Positions 1 to 60,782 of a stretch of DNA of 64,000 nt are shown one piece after another. Every line of letters begins with the position of its first letter. Positions within the stretch are counted from its first letter, which is position 1. The notes under the pieces are model-generated. The model was not told the DNA's origin, did not search any database, and saw nothing but the letters and a program-made list of their open reading frames with translations. The stretch is from NCBI RefSeq assembly GCF_021917145.1, contig NC_061062.1:13898521-13962520 (forward strand), written 5' to 3'. This DNA is from Hypomesus transpacificus. Its lineage: Eukaryota > Chordata > Actinopteri > Osmeriformes > Osmeridae. The position numbers were made by a program, and so were the translations under genes.

Positions 1-3000
1 TTTACCCTATTTTAACGCACAACATGCAAATGTATAAAATGACTTTGCTCTGCAACAATGCGATTGCTTTGTTATATATCTTCTAAGTTTATCATTATTG
101 GTAAAACGTCACATTGTACTGCGTTTTATTAAAGTTTGGTACAACATAACAGGCTATAACCCAGTAGACAATAGCTGCTTTGCATCCTTGTCTAATATTG
201 TTCAATCCTAATGCGTAAAGGTAAAATAATCATATATTTTATAAATCCTCTGCTTTATTATTATTAAATTATTAATGATTAAATTATGATTAATTGTAAA
301 TGGTGATTTGTGATTTTCATAATAATGATAAAATCCTGTCTGTCAGACTCTTTAGTCTTCTGACTTGCGCTTGAGTTGACGCGGTTGATCAATGAGCATG
401 AGCAAAGCCAAATCTAACAGAAATATAGCCGCAAAGCCCTCCTTCAAAAAAGACGCGGGCGTGTTGTAAATGGATTTTTAACAATATCAGAGAAAGGCCA
501 AAGCATCTTTTTTGTGAACCGTAACCTACATGATGGGCTCGTGAACCTGAACAGATTTCACTTTGATCGTGGTATTTTGCAGACACACATTTTGGCTGAG
601 TAACCGTGAAATGTGTTTAATTATCATGTAATTGCCCCCCGAAGCGCAAATAAAATGGAGAGTGGAGTTGAGTGTCGTAATATCGAGGAGAGTAAAGGAT
701 GTATACGCTCTGCTGCTCCACTTGTCAAATTAAAGATTACTTCAATTAACGTGCGCTAATGATGTTCAAGCGAGGAATAGGTATACATGTATTTAGACAA
801 ATATTTTATAATACAAATAAATATAAATACATAAATTATATACATGGAGGTCAATGCTACTCCAATGCACCTGCCCATTGCGTAATGCAGATACAAAGAA
901 ATGTAGACAATGTTTACATGAACTGAAGCTAAATGACAGACAGACATCAGTTTTCTTTAGCTAAACTTAGACTTCAATATATAAAAATTGGCTAAACGTT
1001 TATCATGTAAACTGATATGGGATACTACCCGTACAACGTTATAGCCTATGGGCTTGGTTATCTTCTGATTAAATATAATTCACAGTAGTGTTATTAATAA
1101 TTATATTATTATTTATACATTGAAAATGAAACAGGCCTATAATACACAATTCATATTTCCAATTGAGGGATAAAAAAAAGAAAGCCAAAAAAGTCGATTG
1201 GCACATTCAATTACGTAATAAGTGAACCACTTTTAACAAGATTTCGATCTCACATCCCAAATCACATAATTTGATAAGATTATAGTGTTTAATGATCAAC
1301 AACATTCCAGTGAGAAGCCTATTTGAGGGATTCTATACTGGCTGTAGGCTCACAGATTCCAAGGCCTTATCTGGCATTTCATTTTTTGCTCTCAACATTC
1401 CACCTGCCAACAAACATATTTTAGAAGCATTGTGGTTTGTTTACATATTTAAATAGACCTACCTACTTTAATCACACAAAACACATACATCACAAAAAGA
1501 TGTATATATATTTACATATAAAGAACAAATCTATATATAGGCTATATTGTCCACGCATAGGTGTGTTGCATAAAATGTGGTTTGCGATTTCGAAACGGCT
1601 CCGCGTTTCTATGAGGAAATCGTTGAACTTTGAACAAAGATCTTGTTCATTAGTTTACCCAGCTGTTGGGAAAGGCTCTGCAGAGCGCGTTTCAGTATGG
1701 AGGCAACCTTTTCACCGACGACAGTGAAACAGCAAGGGACACGGCGACTCAATCTGGCTGTAGTAGCCTTTACTCCGTGTGGTGTTCATCGGTTGAGAGG
1801 ATCGAACTCTTATCGGTCACTCAAAGTGGACTATTGTCCTTAGAGAAGTAGAAATAAAACGTTTGCCTTCCAGTATTGTCTGCTGCTAAGTAATGCTACT
1901 TTGAGCTAACTGTGAGCTAACTGCACTCTCAGCATACAACCTGGTAAAAATAGCCTTGAATTAATTCAGGAAAATAACGTAATGGATTTGTAAGGGTCCT
2001 TTTAAAAATCTAGCGCCTGAAGGTCATCTTACTATGACTAGTTTTTCAGCCAATAAGCAGTTGTTTATATTAAGATATGATTATGGCCAGTTTTACAATC
2101 ACAGTTTTTTGTTAGGCCATTTATTAGGATCTTGTTAGGTGTATTCGTTTTAGGTCCATAAGGACATTATTGTTGCTGACTTTGTTATTATTATTGCAGG
2201 CAATTAAAGTGCGATTTACAAGTTTGTGTTATTAACCTTTACATAGAGACCCTATTAATTATCTGTTCACTATTTGATTTAAACGTTTAAACTGGTTCTG
2301 CATCTTCTCACAATAAATTGTCCCAATCAGTTGAAGTTGACCAACCTTTATTAATGTGTGACATATGTTATCAGCGGGCAGTGTGCCCGGTAGTTTCAGC
2401 AGGGTCTTGCTTCCCCAACTCATGTGGCATTTCTCGTTACCCCATCAATAGCGGTGGCGCTTTCTTCAGCCGTATGGACTACAATTTCGACAACAATGCG
2501 CCATCTCCTTTACATCAAAAGCGGCCATCAGCTAGCCTACCCGTAGACCTTTCTTCTCTCTCCTTTCATTCTCAGTTTAGAAAGCTACTACAGGCCCAAG
2601 GCGCGTCTAATACCTTTTGATGGGGATTGAATTAATTATCTCCAATAACACAATTGTGCTTGGCCAACGAAAAGAGCAAAGCAATACCCCTTCAGATTCT
2701 GAGACGAAAGAAAAGGGGGCTTTCAAAGGGTGCGGGAGAGAAGAGGGAGAGATCTCTATCCGAAATCAGCTTTAAAAGCAGCTGGTTTTCCATTAAAAAT
2801 TATACGGAAGAACTTTATTAGGGCTTTGAGAGCCCCTAATATGCATCGTCTAAGTCAGGTTGGTGGTCCCGGGTCTCGCCTGCCTGTGGATCCCGCTCTG
2901 TCTTCATTAAAACCTGCCGGAAGCCAGAGAGAGGGACTGGGGTTGTTTTTAAGTTAACGGAAAAGTCCACACAAACAAATGCTGATAAAAAATGAATACC

Positions 3001-5639
3001 CCGCTCGTGGCAATGCCTGTAGAGACTGGGAATAAGTGCAGCTATTCAACTGTTTTAATTGGTTCTGCATTTTTGATGTGCTTTGTTACATGTCGACGAA
3101 ACATAGTGATAAGACAATGACGTCTGAATAAATAACCTCAATTTTCAAAGTATATTCTCTCTGAATTCATCAATGTATTGATGCTGTTAAAAAGTTTGCT
3201 TTACAGCCCCATGTTTCATTTTTGGTCTAGTTGTAGAAGGCCAGTACAAATTGTATTCGTTAAGTGGAAATTGACAAGAATGTCTTCCAAGGTGAAAAGA
3301 TGGAGTGCGCTATTTAAGGAATATTTGGAGTCGTTATAGCAACAGGGCTAGATCAGCAATGGTTTTCTACTGCAGGTCTTTCAAGCCACTGCCCGCTGGA
3401 ACACTTAATTAAAACGTTTAAAAGTAGCCTACTTTCGTAGTCCTTTCAGAATCGTTTTTCAAAATGTATAAATTGGATTCTTCTATGCACGCGTCTATAG
3501 CGTGTGGGAGACATTTTAAACATAGCCAAACCAAAAATTAAGGTCAAATATCATAGCGAAATTACATTAATGGTGTAAAAGTAATAAAACAGACAAGTCC
3601 ACATTATGTATATATTTTTTTGTGACTAATCAATTATGCCTATGCCTTCCATAGACTGATTGTCTGAGGATAACTGAAAATCAAAAGTTTTCAGATTTCA
3701 ACAAAGTGGAAGATTTAGCTAACGTATTTAGAACAAGGCGGATTATCTGACGGAGAAACATACATTGGGAGGACCTAGTGGGATTAAGCGCGAGGACACC
3801 CAAGTTGTGAGATCTCCACGGATACCAGCGCGCAAGGAATCGACAAGCTTGTCAGTGTCACGCCTTAACGAAGGGGAGGGCATCACAGCGGCAAGTCCCG
3901 CCAAGACAAGGCCTCCTGTCTCCGGTATACCGCAACTGGAGGACATCGGTGAAATGAACACATTTCAAGAGTAGGCCAGTTAATCGATTGTGGGTCGCGG
4001 TTCTGTTTTAGGACTAGGTTTTACAATCCCTGGTTGATTTGCACTCCTGAGATGTGAAGTGGGTTGACGCAGACTCCACGCGGCCATGTCAATTTAATTT
4101 AAGGACTAGGCCTACAGAGAAAGTAGAACTCGCGAGGGAGAAACACGTCAACAAAAGAAAGAGGAAACGTAAAGGCTGCTGATATGATTGTTGGGTGTGT
4201 GGACAGCTGTAAATGTCGTCCGGTCTCTGGCCTGCAATGTTTGTAAATTATCAGCGTGCGAAGTGTAGGCTAAGGAGGTGGGAGAGGGCGGGTAGGTAGG
4301 CTTCTAAGGAATCCAAATGTGAGTGTTTGCTTTTCAAGAAGCAACAATCAAAAGTCTCAACATAATAGCAGGCAGGCAATGTCCATTCAACAGAATCTGT
4401 ACAATGGATTTTAAAACGTTTTATTGCACAACAGCAGATTGTCGAAACCCCATTGAAGAACAGCCAGTTCCCCTGAAGACCTTATGCCCGACACATGCGG
4501 ATCGTTTCTCACAAAATTGACGTGCACGAGAGGAAGTTAACAAAATACATGATATACTTTGACCTTCTTTCTTTCTTCTAAAAAGTTAATATTTCATCTG
4601 GAAAGTATTAAGTCCGTGGGAGAGAGCAAGGAAGATAACTTTGTGCAATTTAGACAGGTTTGTCATATGGATCTTACAAAATTAATATCCGAGGTAGTGT
4701 CGTTTTCTTCCCTCTCTCTTTAAGACATGCTCCAAATTAGCACAGGTTCAGAGCAGAACCCTAAATAAATAACAGCGCTAGAACAGTTTTAACTTCGATT
4801 AGGAACAGGGATAGGCAATTTTCAGACCAGATATAAGAGACACCCAAAAACCCTAAACGAAATACTGCCTTAAAATGACACAAAACGCTTGAAATAATTA
4901 ATCATACAATATATATGAACACTGAATAGATATACAGTTTGATTGTTACATATTGAATAATAATATTATCTATGTGTTTTCATTCAACATATTACATTAT
5001 ATATACCACAAACAAATGAAAGTCGGTCCATAAAACAGAGTAGTAATTGTTGACCAAATACAATTGCGTTAAAATACAAATGTGTAAAACACTCATGATG
5101 TAACCTAGTTTGAAAACACTGAATTGGAAGAATATAACCAAAGGCAGTATACTTTAGAGCTCTGCACCAGCATATGGAAATACATTTGCTGATTATCTGA
5201 AAACAACAATAAAAAAAGTATACCAATAATAATAAGACCAAAGCACCCGTCCTTCAACTCAGACCTACCAAGAGAATGTTAAAAAAAATGTATACAACAT
5301 GGGGAAAAAAACTTTAAAAAACATTTAAACCACTGATTTCAAAGTGTGCCCAGAGAGAGGAAAAGAGGAAAAAAATAGCAGTGGCAGCAAACAACAACAA
5401 CCAAGTGGTTAAACATTGACGGTGGGGTTGGAGCAAGGGTCTGAAATGGGGCCTTGAGAGTAGCACTTCTAACGACTGTTTGCCCAGTTAGGGCCGGCTG
5501 TTTGTTCAGCCCTAAACGCTCTGACCAGGACTGCCTGCTCCCCAGATGTGCAGCCCACAGTCAGGTTGCTCCAGTCTGGACCAAAGTGACAGCTCCCCCG
5601 CCACCACCACCACCACCACCACCCCAACACCCAAACACT
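1..5639. other. Intergenic DNA downstream of mipol1
   Basis: No convincing coding exon was seen on either strand; the short open frames lack splice context. The DNA is AT-rich and low in simple repeats, unlike the mipol1 introns. The part nearest 5639 must hold the mipol1 3' UTR, which begins with a CCA-type triplet run on the plus strand near 5601-5631. I could not fix the polyadenylation site. In mammals FOXA1 lies beyond the 3' end of MIPOL1 in convergent orientation, so this stretch may be foxa1-mipol1 intergenic DNA; that is inference from synteny. Confidence 0.5.
360..660. promoter_or_regulatory. Candidate conserved non-coding element
   Basis: This is a non-repetitive block of balanced composition with short motifs of developmental enhancers, including a TCF/LEF-like ctttgat and homeodomain-like taattat cores. 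It contains no simple repeats. The call rests on texture only; conservation was not tested. Confidence 0.2.
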
Positions 5640-49839
<44,200 letters not shown>

Positions 49840-51215
49840 CAACAGGCTGTAATTCCACCGTGGCCTTGTGAGTGATACTGAATAGCTTTTGTTCAGGGCT
49901 CTTACTGGCAACCAGATCCAGATCCATGACAACACACACTCGAGTCTGACCAAAGCTTCCAGCTCAGGAGAGCTTTAATTGGTCACTATCTTCCATCTAA
50001 CCTGCCACAAACAACCAATGTCAGAGAACCAAGCCTGTATAAATTATTGATGTTCAATCTAGACCCCCCTCCTCGCTGTACTGTCATGCTATGATAAAAG
50101 AAGGATGCTCCAGCTCTGCATTACTATGTAAAATATTGTGTCACAGGGCTATGGTTAAGTGTGTGTCACATATAGCCAAACAGCCAAATGCAGCAATCAT
50201 AATGCAAAGTGTCACCATTATTTTTTTTACGGCCCCCGCGCAGCTGACCCAATACTAAACCCTTGCTTGATACTTTGTGTGATACCTTGTTACTTTCTGG
50301 CATTCCAAATATTCTTGACAACTGTTATGAATTTGAGCATATTAGGGGCCGATTGAGGACTAGGCTTCTTGTTCCCCTCTCCTCCTCTTTCCTATGCTCT
50401 GCTTTAACTTCACGTTTGAAAAAAAAAACTTTTTAAAGGTTGAACAAATATTTTCGAATAAAGGTTGCTAAAAAAGTTTTGAAATGTGAATTTAGCTAAA
50501 CACAACATAACGACCACGTGCGGGAAGGAGCATACACTTGTCATGACACTGGTAGAGGCCAACAATGCTGGACAGTAGTTGCTGATTATCGCTATTGTTA
50601 GCTACCTAGCTTTAGAAAGGTCAACGTTATATGAAAAAATACATGCCTTTTTAAACTAAACTTATTCATAAGAAAGTTAAATTTGAAAACACTCACCAGA
50701 ATGTATTAGAAGGCAGGCATATTTATGATCGTTTCATATTGGTTAAGCGCAAGAGCTGTTGAGTTATTTTACTAATAATGTTAGCTTAGCCACAACTTGA
50801 ATGGAATTTTTGCAAGAATTAGAGGAAGTAAATGGAATGCTGTTGCTCAACTTTCTTTATCCACCAGAGAGCAGTAGAAGACCATCCATTACTCCATACG
50901 ACTCTTACAAGCACACATAATTACTATTTCCACCAAAAACCGGGACTACTCGTGATATTCCATTTTCTCATACAAATACCGCAGCTTTGTTGTAGCGCCT
51001 GCCTTTGGAAATGTTTAGTAACACTGGATTGCTATTTAAATCGCATGGATTAATGCATCTTCGACGCCATCCAGTAGAGGCGGTATAGGCTATGGTCACG
51101 CTTGGCGCTGACAACAAAGCTATTTTCGTTGTTGGTGAATGACTGGGATGCGTTTCTGAAGGAACTGGACAGACATAGCTGTTTAACGAAGGGGTTTTGA
51201 AGAGAGTCAGCTACA
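49840..51215. promoter_or_regulatory. Divergent intergenic region between mipol1 and psma3
   Basis: About 1.4 kb separates the two start codons, which point away from each other, so it must contain both promoters. A non-coding psma3 leader is expected close to 51.1-51.2 kb. No TATA box is evident near psma3. An E-box (ccacgtgc) lies at about 50515. Confidence 0.5.
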
Positions 51216-55190
<3,975 letters not shown>

Positions 55191-55348
55191 ACTGGAGTGC
55201 TACGGTTTACACTCTTCATCACATACTCTCGCTCTCATTGACAGTGTGCTCTTTAAGAGACACTTGGATATTCTTTTGTATGTTTTTAAGTTCATGGACC
55301 ATTCCTGTCATTTATTTTCTGTTAGGGTTTGATGGCTTTTGGACTTGA

Positions 55349-55354
55349 AATAAA
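55349..55354 (+). terminator. psma3 polyadenylation signal
   Basis: AATAAA lies 159 bases after the stop codon and is preserved in the duplicate at 62452-62457. It defines a short 3' UTR. Confidence 0.85.
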
Positions 55355-55689
55355 AATGGAGGCAAACAACTGTTTATATTAAAAGGTTCTTTGGCATTTT
55401 TGTAAAAAAATAATGTAGTCACTTATAAGGTTCTGGAATGTAGTACTTAGAAATTCTACATCGGTGTAGAAATTCTACATCGGTGCACAAATGTTTAAAT
55501 ATTCTACAGCTAATACCATAATGAAACACATGAATGGATGACATGCTTTTAAGTTTGAAAGACCCCCACCCACATGACAAAATCTGTCTACTATGCTTGT
55601 TTCAATTCTGTTCACACAGCATGATCTGAAACGGAGGATGAGTTAGTGAGATTTGTTTAACTAACTGAATGGTCGTTAACAGTCTTCTG

Positions 55690-55797
55690 CATACCTAGAT
55701 AACGACCCATTCATTTAAATCAGGTGTGTTGGAGCAGGGAAACATCTAAAACGTGCAGGACAGGGGGTACTTGAGGACCAAGGTTGAGAACCACTGG
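55690..55797. mobile_element. hAT-like repeat fragment present only in the left copy
   Basis: The right end, ggttgagaaccactg, is the classic hAT terminus. The body includes tcaggtgtgttggagcaggg. The matching place in the duplicate (about 62815) lacks it, so it was gained after, or lost following, the tandem duplication. Confidence 0.6.
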
Positions 55798-56199
55798 CCT
55801 AGACTAGCTGACCTGCTCACCATCTCCAGGCTGACCTTTTGGATTCTTCACAATTAAAACAACCACTAAACTAACTGACCATGGACACTGTAGTCTCTGA
55901 CAGCCCAACACATTCTTTGTCAGTGAAAGAGTATGTCTGGGGCCAGACATCATCTGGCCATATGAATGACATGCAGCTCTATCCAGGGAGAGACTATGGT
56001 GGCCTTCATTTTCATTCCAACCTGGTGCATGTACACCTGCCCCTCAAGTTTATTATGAAGGTTAGCTCAAATCTTAGCTTTTGAACAGCAACGCAGCCAG
56101 TTGGCTAGATAAAAGGACGTCAAAAAACCGGCGTGTATCTTTTGAGATTGTGTAAACAGTGTGACAGCAACCCCCTTTAGGATTTACCTGCACATGCTT

Positions 56200-56826
56200 C
56201 CGGTGACGTAATTGACTCGCTTGTTCTGCCGTCCTACAAACGATACTAGGCGCCATTGCCTTCAGCTTTCTATCGACCTTTTCTGAGCTATTCCCCGTTT
56301 GCCTCCTTTAACGCAGTTTATGAATACTCAGATAACGGGCATTTACTTTATCCAATTCAGAGCTGTCGTCTTCGTAGGGATTACAAGGCAGAATATGAGT
56401 TGTGTTCGCCATACCCACAATCCAGCCTGTTCGATATACCCATAAGAAGGATGCCAGGTAGGCGGATCATCTTTGTGTAACTAGCCAATGACAGTCCTGG
56501 AAAGATTACCTGAATAGAGCGGCCAATCATGTTTCTAAATTAGGGACTTCGATCGTGATTCTGTTACTACGTAAGCTAAATAATGGATGTCCAATAAAGT
56601 TACGTCCATGAAAGCGCCGCTTTCATAACAACCAACCAGAAACGAAGAAAAAAGAGATCCTGTTTGATACGAAGCATCTGTAAACCAATCATAATACTTC
56701 CATCGGACTACCGCTGTCTGTGCAGCCAATCGGAGTTCGAAAAACACAGCCTAGGTTTAACAGCTTGTTCTTCGTGCATTCATTGCATCCCGAGCAAGTG
56801 GTGAGCAGCTGCGTCGTACGTATCAT
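56200..56826 (+). promoter_or_regulatory. arid4a: arid4a promoter and non-coding exon 1, left copy
   Basis: CCAAT boxes (for example ccaatgac near 56485, ccaatcat near 56523 and 56692, and ccaatcgg near 56727) cluster upstream of an untranslated exon that ends at 56826 with donor gtaagt. The same arrangement recurs at 63246-63867. The CCAAT cluster is typical of NF-Y-driven housekeeping promoters. Assignment to arid4a follows from the downstream ATGAAG exon. Confidence 0.65.
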
Positions 56827-57565
56827 GTAAGTATCAAAAACATTCATTTTGTTCCTAAATGAAACGTAAACTTTCATGGGTTTAATCTGTATAATCTACT
56901 AGAACACTCAGAAAGTTAAATTATGGAAGGGTGGTTATCACATTTCCCGGTATTATAAGAAGGAGGTGGCTAGGCTAGGAATTGAATGGCAGTGGCTAAC
57001 GCTACGTTAGTCAGCTTATTTTAACAGTGAAGAAATGTATGCGCCTTTTGTGAATCTGGATATTAAATAAATAATCCAAATATTATTTAATTGTCGCCCA
57101 CCGCTTCTGATTGTAAATGAAGGAGAAGCCCAGGTTGACACGGGTTACCGGACATGTCTGACATGATGCAGCATGGCGAGCTATGATGGCGACGTAACAG
57201 TCACACTGCAAGCATGCGGGAAGGAGCACATGTACTAGTTAGCTTGTCTGCTTCGTTGTCCCCGTGCAACGTTCTTCTGGACATTAATTAAATAACTTTC
57301 ACATGTGTTCTAGAATAACGAATTATTCGATTCCCATTTGTTTGAGATAGCAAACTAGACTAGACATAGCTACCTTTTCCACACTTTTGTGAATCTGGAG
57401 GGAGGGGGGCTGCATAGAGCTTGAAAATAATGCGTCAGAAGTAACTGGCTAGTCCGTTGGCCCGCTTTAGCCCATGTACATGTTTTTGAAAAAATAAGTA
57501 AGTTAAATCGCAACATTTACACATACATGAAATAAGCTTGCCTTTCTATTTAATCTGTCTTCCAG

Positions 57566-57615
57566 TAATCAAAATCTACCGAGCTGGACTCCCTCAGATA
57601 GCCTCAAAGATGAAG
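57566..57615 (+). CDS. arid4a: arid4a-like start exon (5' UTR plus Met-Lys)
   Basis: The acceptor is tgtcttccag and the donor gtaagt. The ATG at 57610 followed by AAG matches the Met-Lys with which ARID4 proteins begin, with the exon ending right after it. It is part of the scrambled left copy. Confidence 0.55.
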
Positions 57616-58055
57616 GTAAGTCACTTGGCTGAGCTCTGTTGAAAACAGCAGTGTATCCAACGCCTCTTTTTGCCTTGCAAGATGTTATGGGTAAAAATAG
57701 TCTGTCTGACGGTTTACTTTACATAGGTCAGTTAAAAACTATTGATATGCTTGACGTTTTCATGTACCCATCCATCCACCTTTGATTGTTTTTTACTTTA
57801 ATCAACCGAGACTTGACCAGCCAACAAACGTTTTAAACAAAAATGGCAGTAGAAGACATGTATCACATCTATATTTTCTACACTTCACACCAGCAGGAGC
57901 AATATGATGATAATGAGAATGGTTTCGCAAACTTGACTGAAATCTTGTGATGTCATGTTTCTCTTGGCTATCTGATTGACCCGTACTAGTATTACATGTG
58001 TTATGTAGAATTAACTATGGCATTGATCTTTTGATTGATTTTTGTTGTTGTTCAG

Positions 58056-58153
58056 ATGTTGAACCAACTGCCGCTAACCAACTCTGAACATTTTGGAACG
58101 CCCGTCATCGGGAAGAAGTCGAATCGCGGAGGCAGACAGTTATCGCAGGCTGT
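58056..58153 (+). pseudogene. arid4a: arid4a exon copy 1 (LPLTN exon)
   Basis: The acceptor is gttgttcag and the donor gtaagt; the exon is 98 nt and open. It reads [20 protein letters not shown] and then [15 protein letters not shown]4A has a corresponding [17 protein letters not shown] block. Confidence 0.8.
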
Positions 58154-58678
58154 GTAAGTTGACCTTGGACAGTCCTGTGTCTCTATTGGTCTTGTACTTG
58201 TTTGTATGCTAAAAGAAGTATACTTATCTTTTAGAGAAGCTGTCTTCTTATGTTTAAGGTATTATTACAATTTAGGGATGTTTTCAGATTTACAGAAAAG
58301 TTGGGCGTGTTGGAATTCTTCCACTTGTTCAGTTAGGCATAGAGCAGACACTTATAAACTAGCCTACCTGTTAAGTGACAGCTTCACGGTTGAACATACG
58401 AAGGATGATTTATTTTTTACACTTCACACTAATGGGCAATATGATGATAATGAGAAAGGTTTCGCAAACTTGACTGAAATTTTGTGATGTCATGTTTCTC
58501 TTGGCTATCTGATTGGCTCCCACAACACGTGATCCATATAATCCACTATAAAATGTGTCCTTGAGTTCACAGTAGGCTCACCTCAAAGCCCCTTTGTTCA
58601 AATCTTGTATATACTCCCACACCTTGACTGAAATTTTACCTTTCATTTCTCCCTCTCTTGCCTCCTTCTTTTTGTCAG

Positions 58679-58744
58679 GTGACATTGAAAGAAGAGTCCA
58701 CCTCACAGGTTGTCCAGGACAACCAGGTTAAAGGGCCGTTGGGG
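58679..58744 (+). pseudogene. arid4a: arid4a exon copy 1 (QVKGPL exon)
   Basis: The acceptor is tttttgtcag and the donor gtaaga; the exon is 66 nt, phase 0 on both sides. It reads VTLKEESTSQVVQDNQVKGP and matches the ARID4A segment ending LVQDDQVKGPLR. Confidence 0.8.
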
Positions 58745-58980
58745 GTAAGATGCATCTTCTCTATCTAGAATTTGCAGGGTCGTGAGGATTTTTATTTTTT
58801 TATACATGTCACACCAACAGGGAAATATGATGATAATGAGAACGGTTTCGCAAACTTGACTGAAATCTTGTGATGTCATGTTTCTCTTGGCTATCTGATT
58901 GACCCTTAGTATTATTACATGTGTGATGTAGAATAAACTATATGGCATTGATCTTTTGATTGATTTTTGTTGTTGTTCAG

Positions 58981-59078
58981 ATGTTGAACCAACTGCCGCT
59001 AACCAACTCTGAACATTTTGGAACGCCCGTCATCGGGAAGAAGTCGAATCGCGGAGGCAGACAGTTATCGCAGGCTGT
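58981..59078 (+). pseudogene. arid4a: arid4a exon copy 2 (LPLTN exon)
   Basis: It appears identical in sequence to copy 1 at 58056-58153 and keeps the same splice sites. Confidence 0.8.
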
Positions 59079-59589
59079 GTAAGTTGACCTTGGACAGTCC
59101 TGTGTCTCTATTGGTTTTGTACTTGTTTGTATGCAAAAAGTAGACAGATCTTTTAGAAAAGCTGTCCTCTTATGTTTAAGGTATTAATATCTTGGGATGT
59201 TTTCAGATTTACAGAAAAGTTAGGCGTGTTGGAATTCTTCCACTTGTTCAGTTAGGCATAGAGCAGACACTTATAAACTAGCCTTGTCAAGTGAGCCTCA
59301 CGGTTCAACATCCAAACTCTGATTTATTTTTTACACTTCATACTAATGGCAATATGATGATAATGAGAAAGGTTTCGCAAACTTGACTGATGTCTTGTGA
59401 TGTCATGTTTCTCTTGGCTATCTGATTGCCTCCCACAACACGTGATCCATATAATTCACTAAAAAAATGTATCCAAGAGTTCACAAGAGGCTCACCTCAA
59501 AGCCCCTTTGTTCAAATCTTGTATATACCCCCACACCTTGACTGAAATTTCACCTTTCATTTCTCCCTCTCTCGCCTCCTTTTTGTCAG

Positions 59590-59655
59590 GTGACATTGAA
59601 AGGAGAGTCCACCTCGCAGGTTGTCCAGGACGACCAGGTTAAAGGGCCGTTGGGG
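59590..59655 (+). pseudogene. arid4a: arid4a exon copy 2 (QVKGPL exon)
   Basis: It has the same splice sites and length as copy 1, with Glu to Gly and Asn to Asp changes (VTLKGEST and QDDQVKGPLG). Confidence 0.8.
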
Positions 59656-59888
59656 GTAAGATACATCTTCTCTACCTAGAATTTCTGCAGGGTCGTGAGG
59701 ATCTTTTATTTTTACACGTCACACCAACGGGGATATATGATGATAATGAGAACGGTTTCGCAAACTTGACTGAAATCTTGTGATGTCATGTTTCTCTTGG
59801 CTATCTGATTGACCCTTAGTATTATTACATGTGTTATGTAGAATTAACTATGGCATTGATCTTTTGATTGATTTTTGTTGTTGTTCAG

Positions 59889-59972
59889 ATGTTGAACCAA
59901 CTCTGAACATTTTGGAACCCCCGTCATCGTGAAGAAGTCGAATCGCGGAGGCAGACAGTTATCGCAGGCTGT
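59889..59972 (+). pseudogene. arid4a: arid4a exon copy 3, 14-bp deletion
   Basis: A 14-bp deletion between accaact direct repeats removes most of the LPLTN codons and creates an in-frame TGA as the sixth codon. The splice sites survive. Confidence 0.85.
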
Positions 59973-60782
59973 GTAAGTTGACGTTGGACAGTCCTGTGTC
60001 TCTATTGTTTTTGTACTTGTTTGTATGCAAAAAGTAGACAGATCTTTTAGAAAAGCTGTCCTCTTATGTTTAAGGTATTAATATCTTGGGATGTTTTCAG
60101 ATTTACAGAAAAGTTGGGCGTGTTGGAATTCTTCCACTTGTTCAGTTAGGCATAGAGCAGACACTTATAAACTAGCCTTGTCAAGTGAGCCTCACGGTTC
60201 AACATCCAAACTCTGATTTATTTTTTACACTTCATACTAATGGCAATATGATGATAATGAGAAAGGTTTCGCAAACTTGACTGATGTCTTGTGATGTCAT
60301 GTTTCTCGTGTTGGCTATCTGATTGACCCCTACTATTATTACATGTTTTATGTAGAATTAACTATAGCATTGATCCTCACACATAGATTTTTGTTGTATT
60401 GAGTGTTGTGTTAAGTCAGTCCAACTGAATGCAACACAATTTTAAAGTCAGATAAACATGATGAACTCACTAGCACACGGGACGTTCTGTACCCTCTGCA
60501 CTCGGTTCTGTACTTTTTGATATTTGTCTCAAATGTTTAACGTCTATAGAGCGTCTCTCTAAACATGCCTGTGGGCCATTCAGTAAGACATAAATGACAC
60601 GTTGATCAACAGTACTGTAAACATGCCAGCAATAGCCACATGCTAGTTCATCTCAGTCTGTTCTCACCCCTCGACGATGGTCCCTTTTTTTGGGACCCTG
60701 TGACGACCCTGAGACCGTTTCCATCTTGAGCCGTGACTGATCCAACCAGTATTGCCCTAACTCGTGTGTTTGTTGTCTGTAG

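Larger units (their letters stand above)
57878..60365. repeat. ~0.9-kb tandem array carrying two arid4a exons
   Basis: The LPLTN exon recurs at 58056, 58981 and 59889 (spacings 925 and 908), and the QVKGPL exon at 58679 and 59590 (spacing 911). A sub-repeat beginning atgatgataatgaga occurs at 57904, 58441, 58827, 59354, 59737 and 60248, twice per unit with alternating spacings of about 511-537 and 383-386. The array is about 2.7 units long. Confidence 0.93.

Noticed and set aside
1-5000. foxa1 coding sequence or 3' end expected by synteny
   Set aside because: No forkhead-domain codons or transcript end were found; only AT-rich non-coding DNA is visible.
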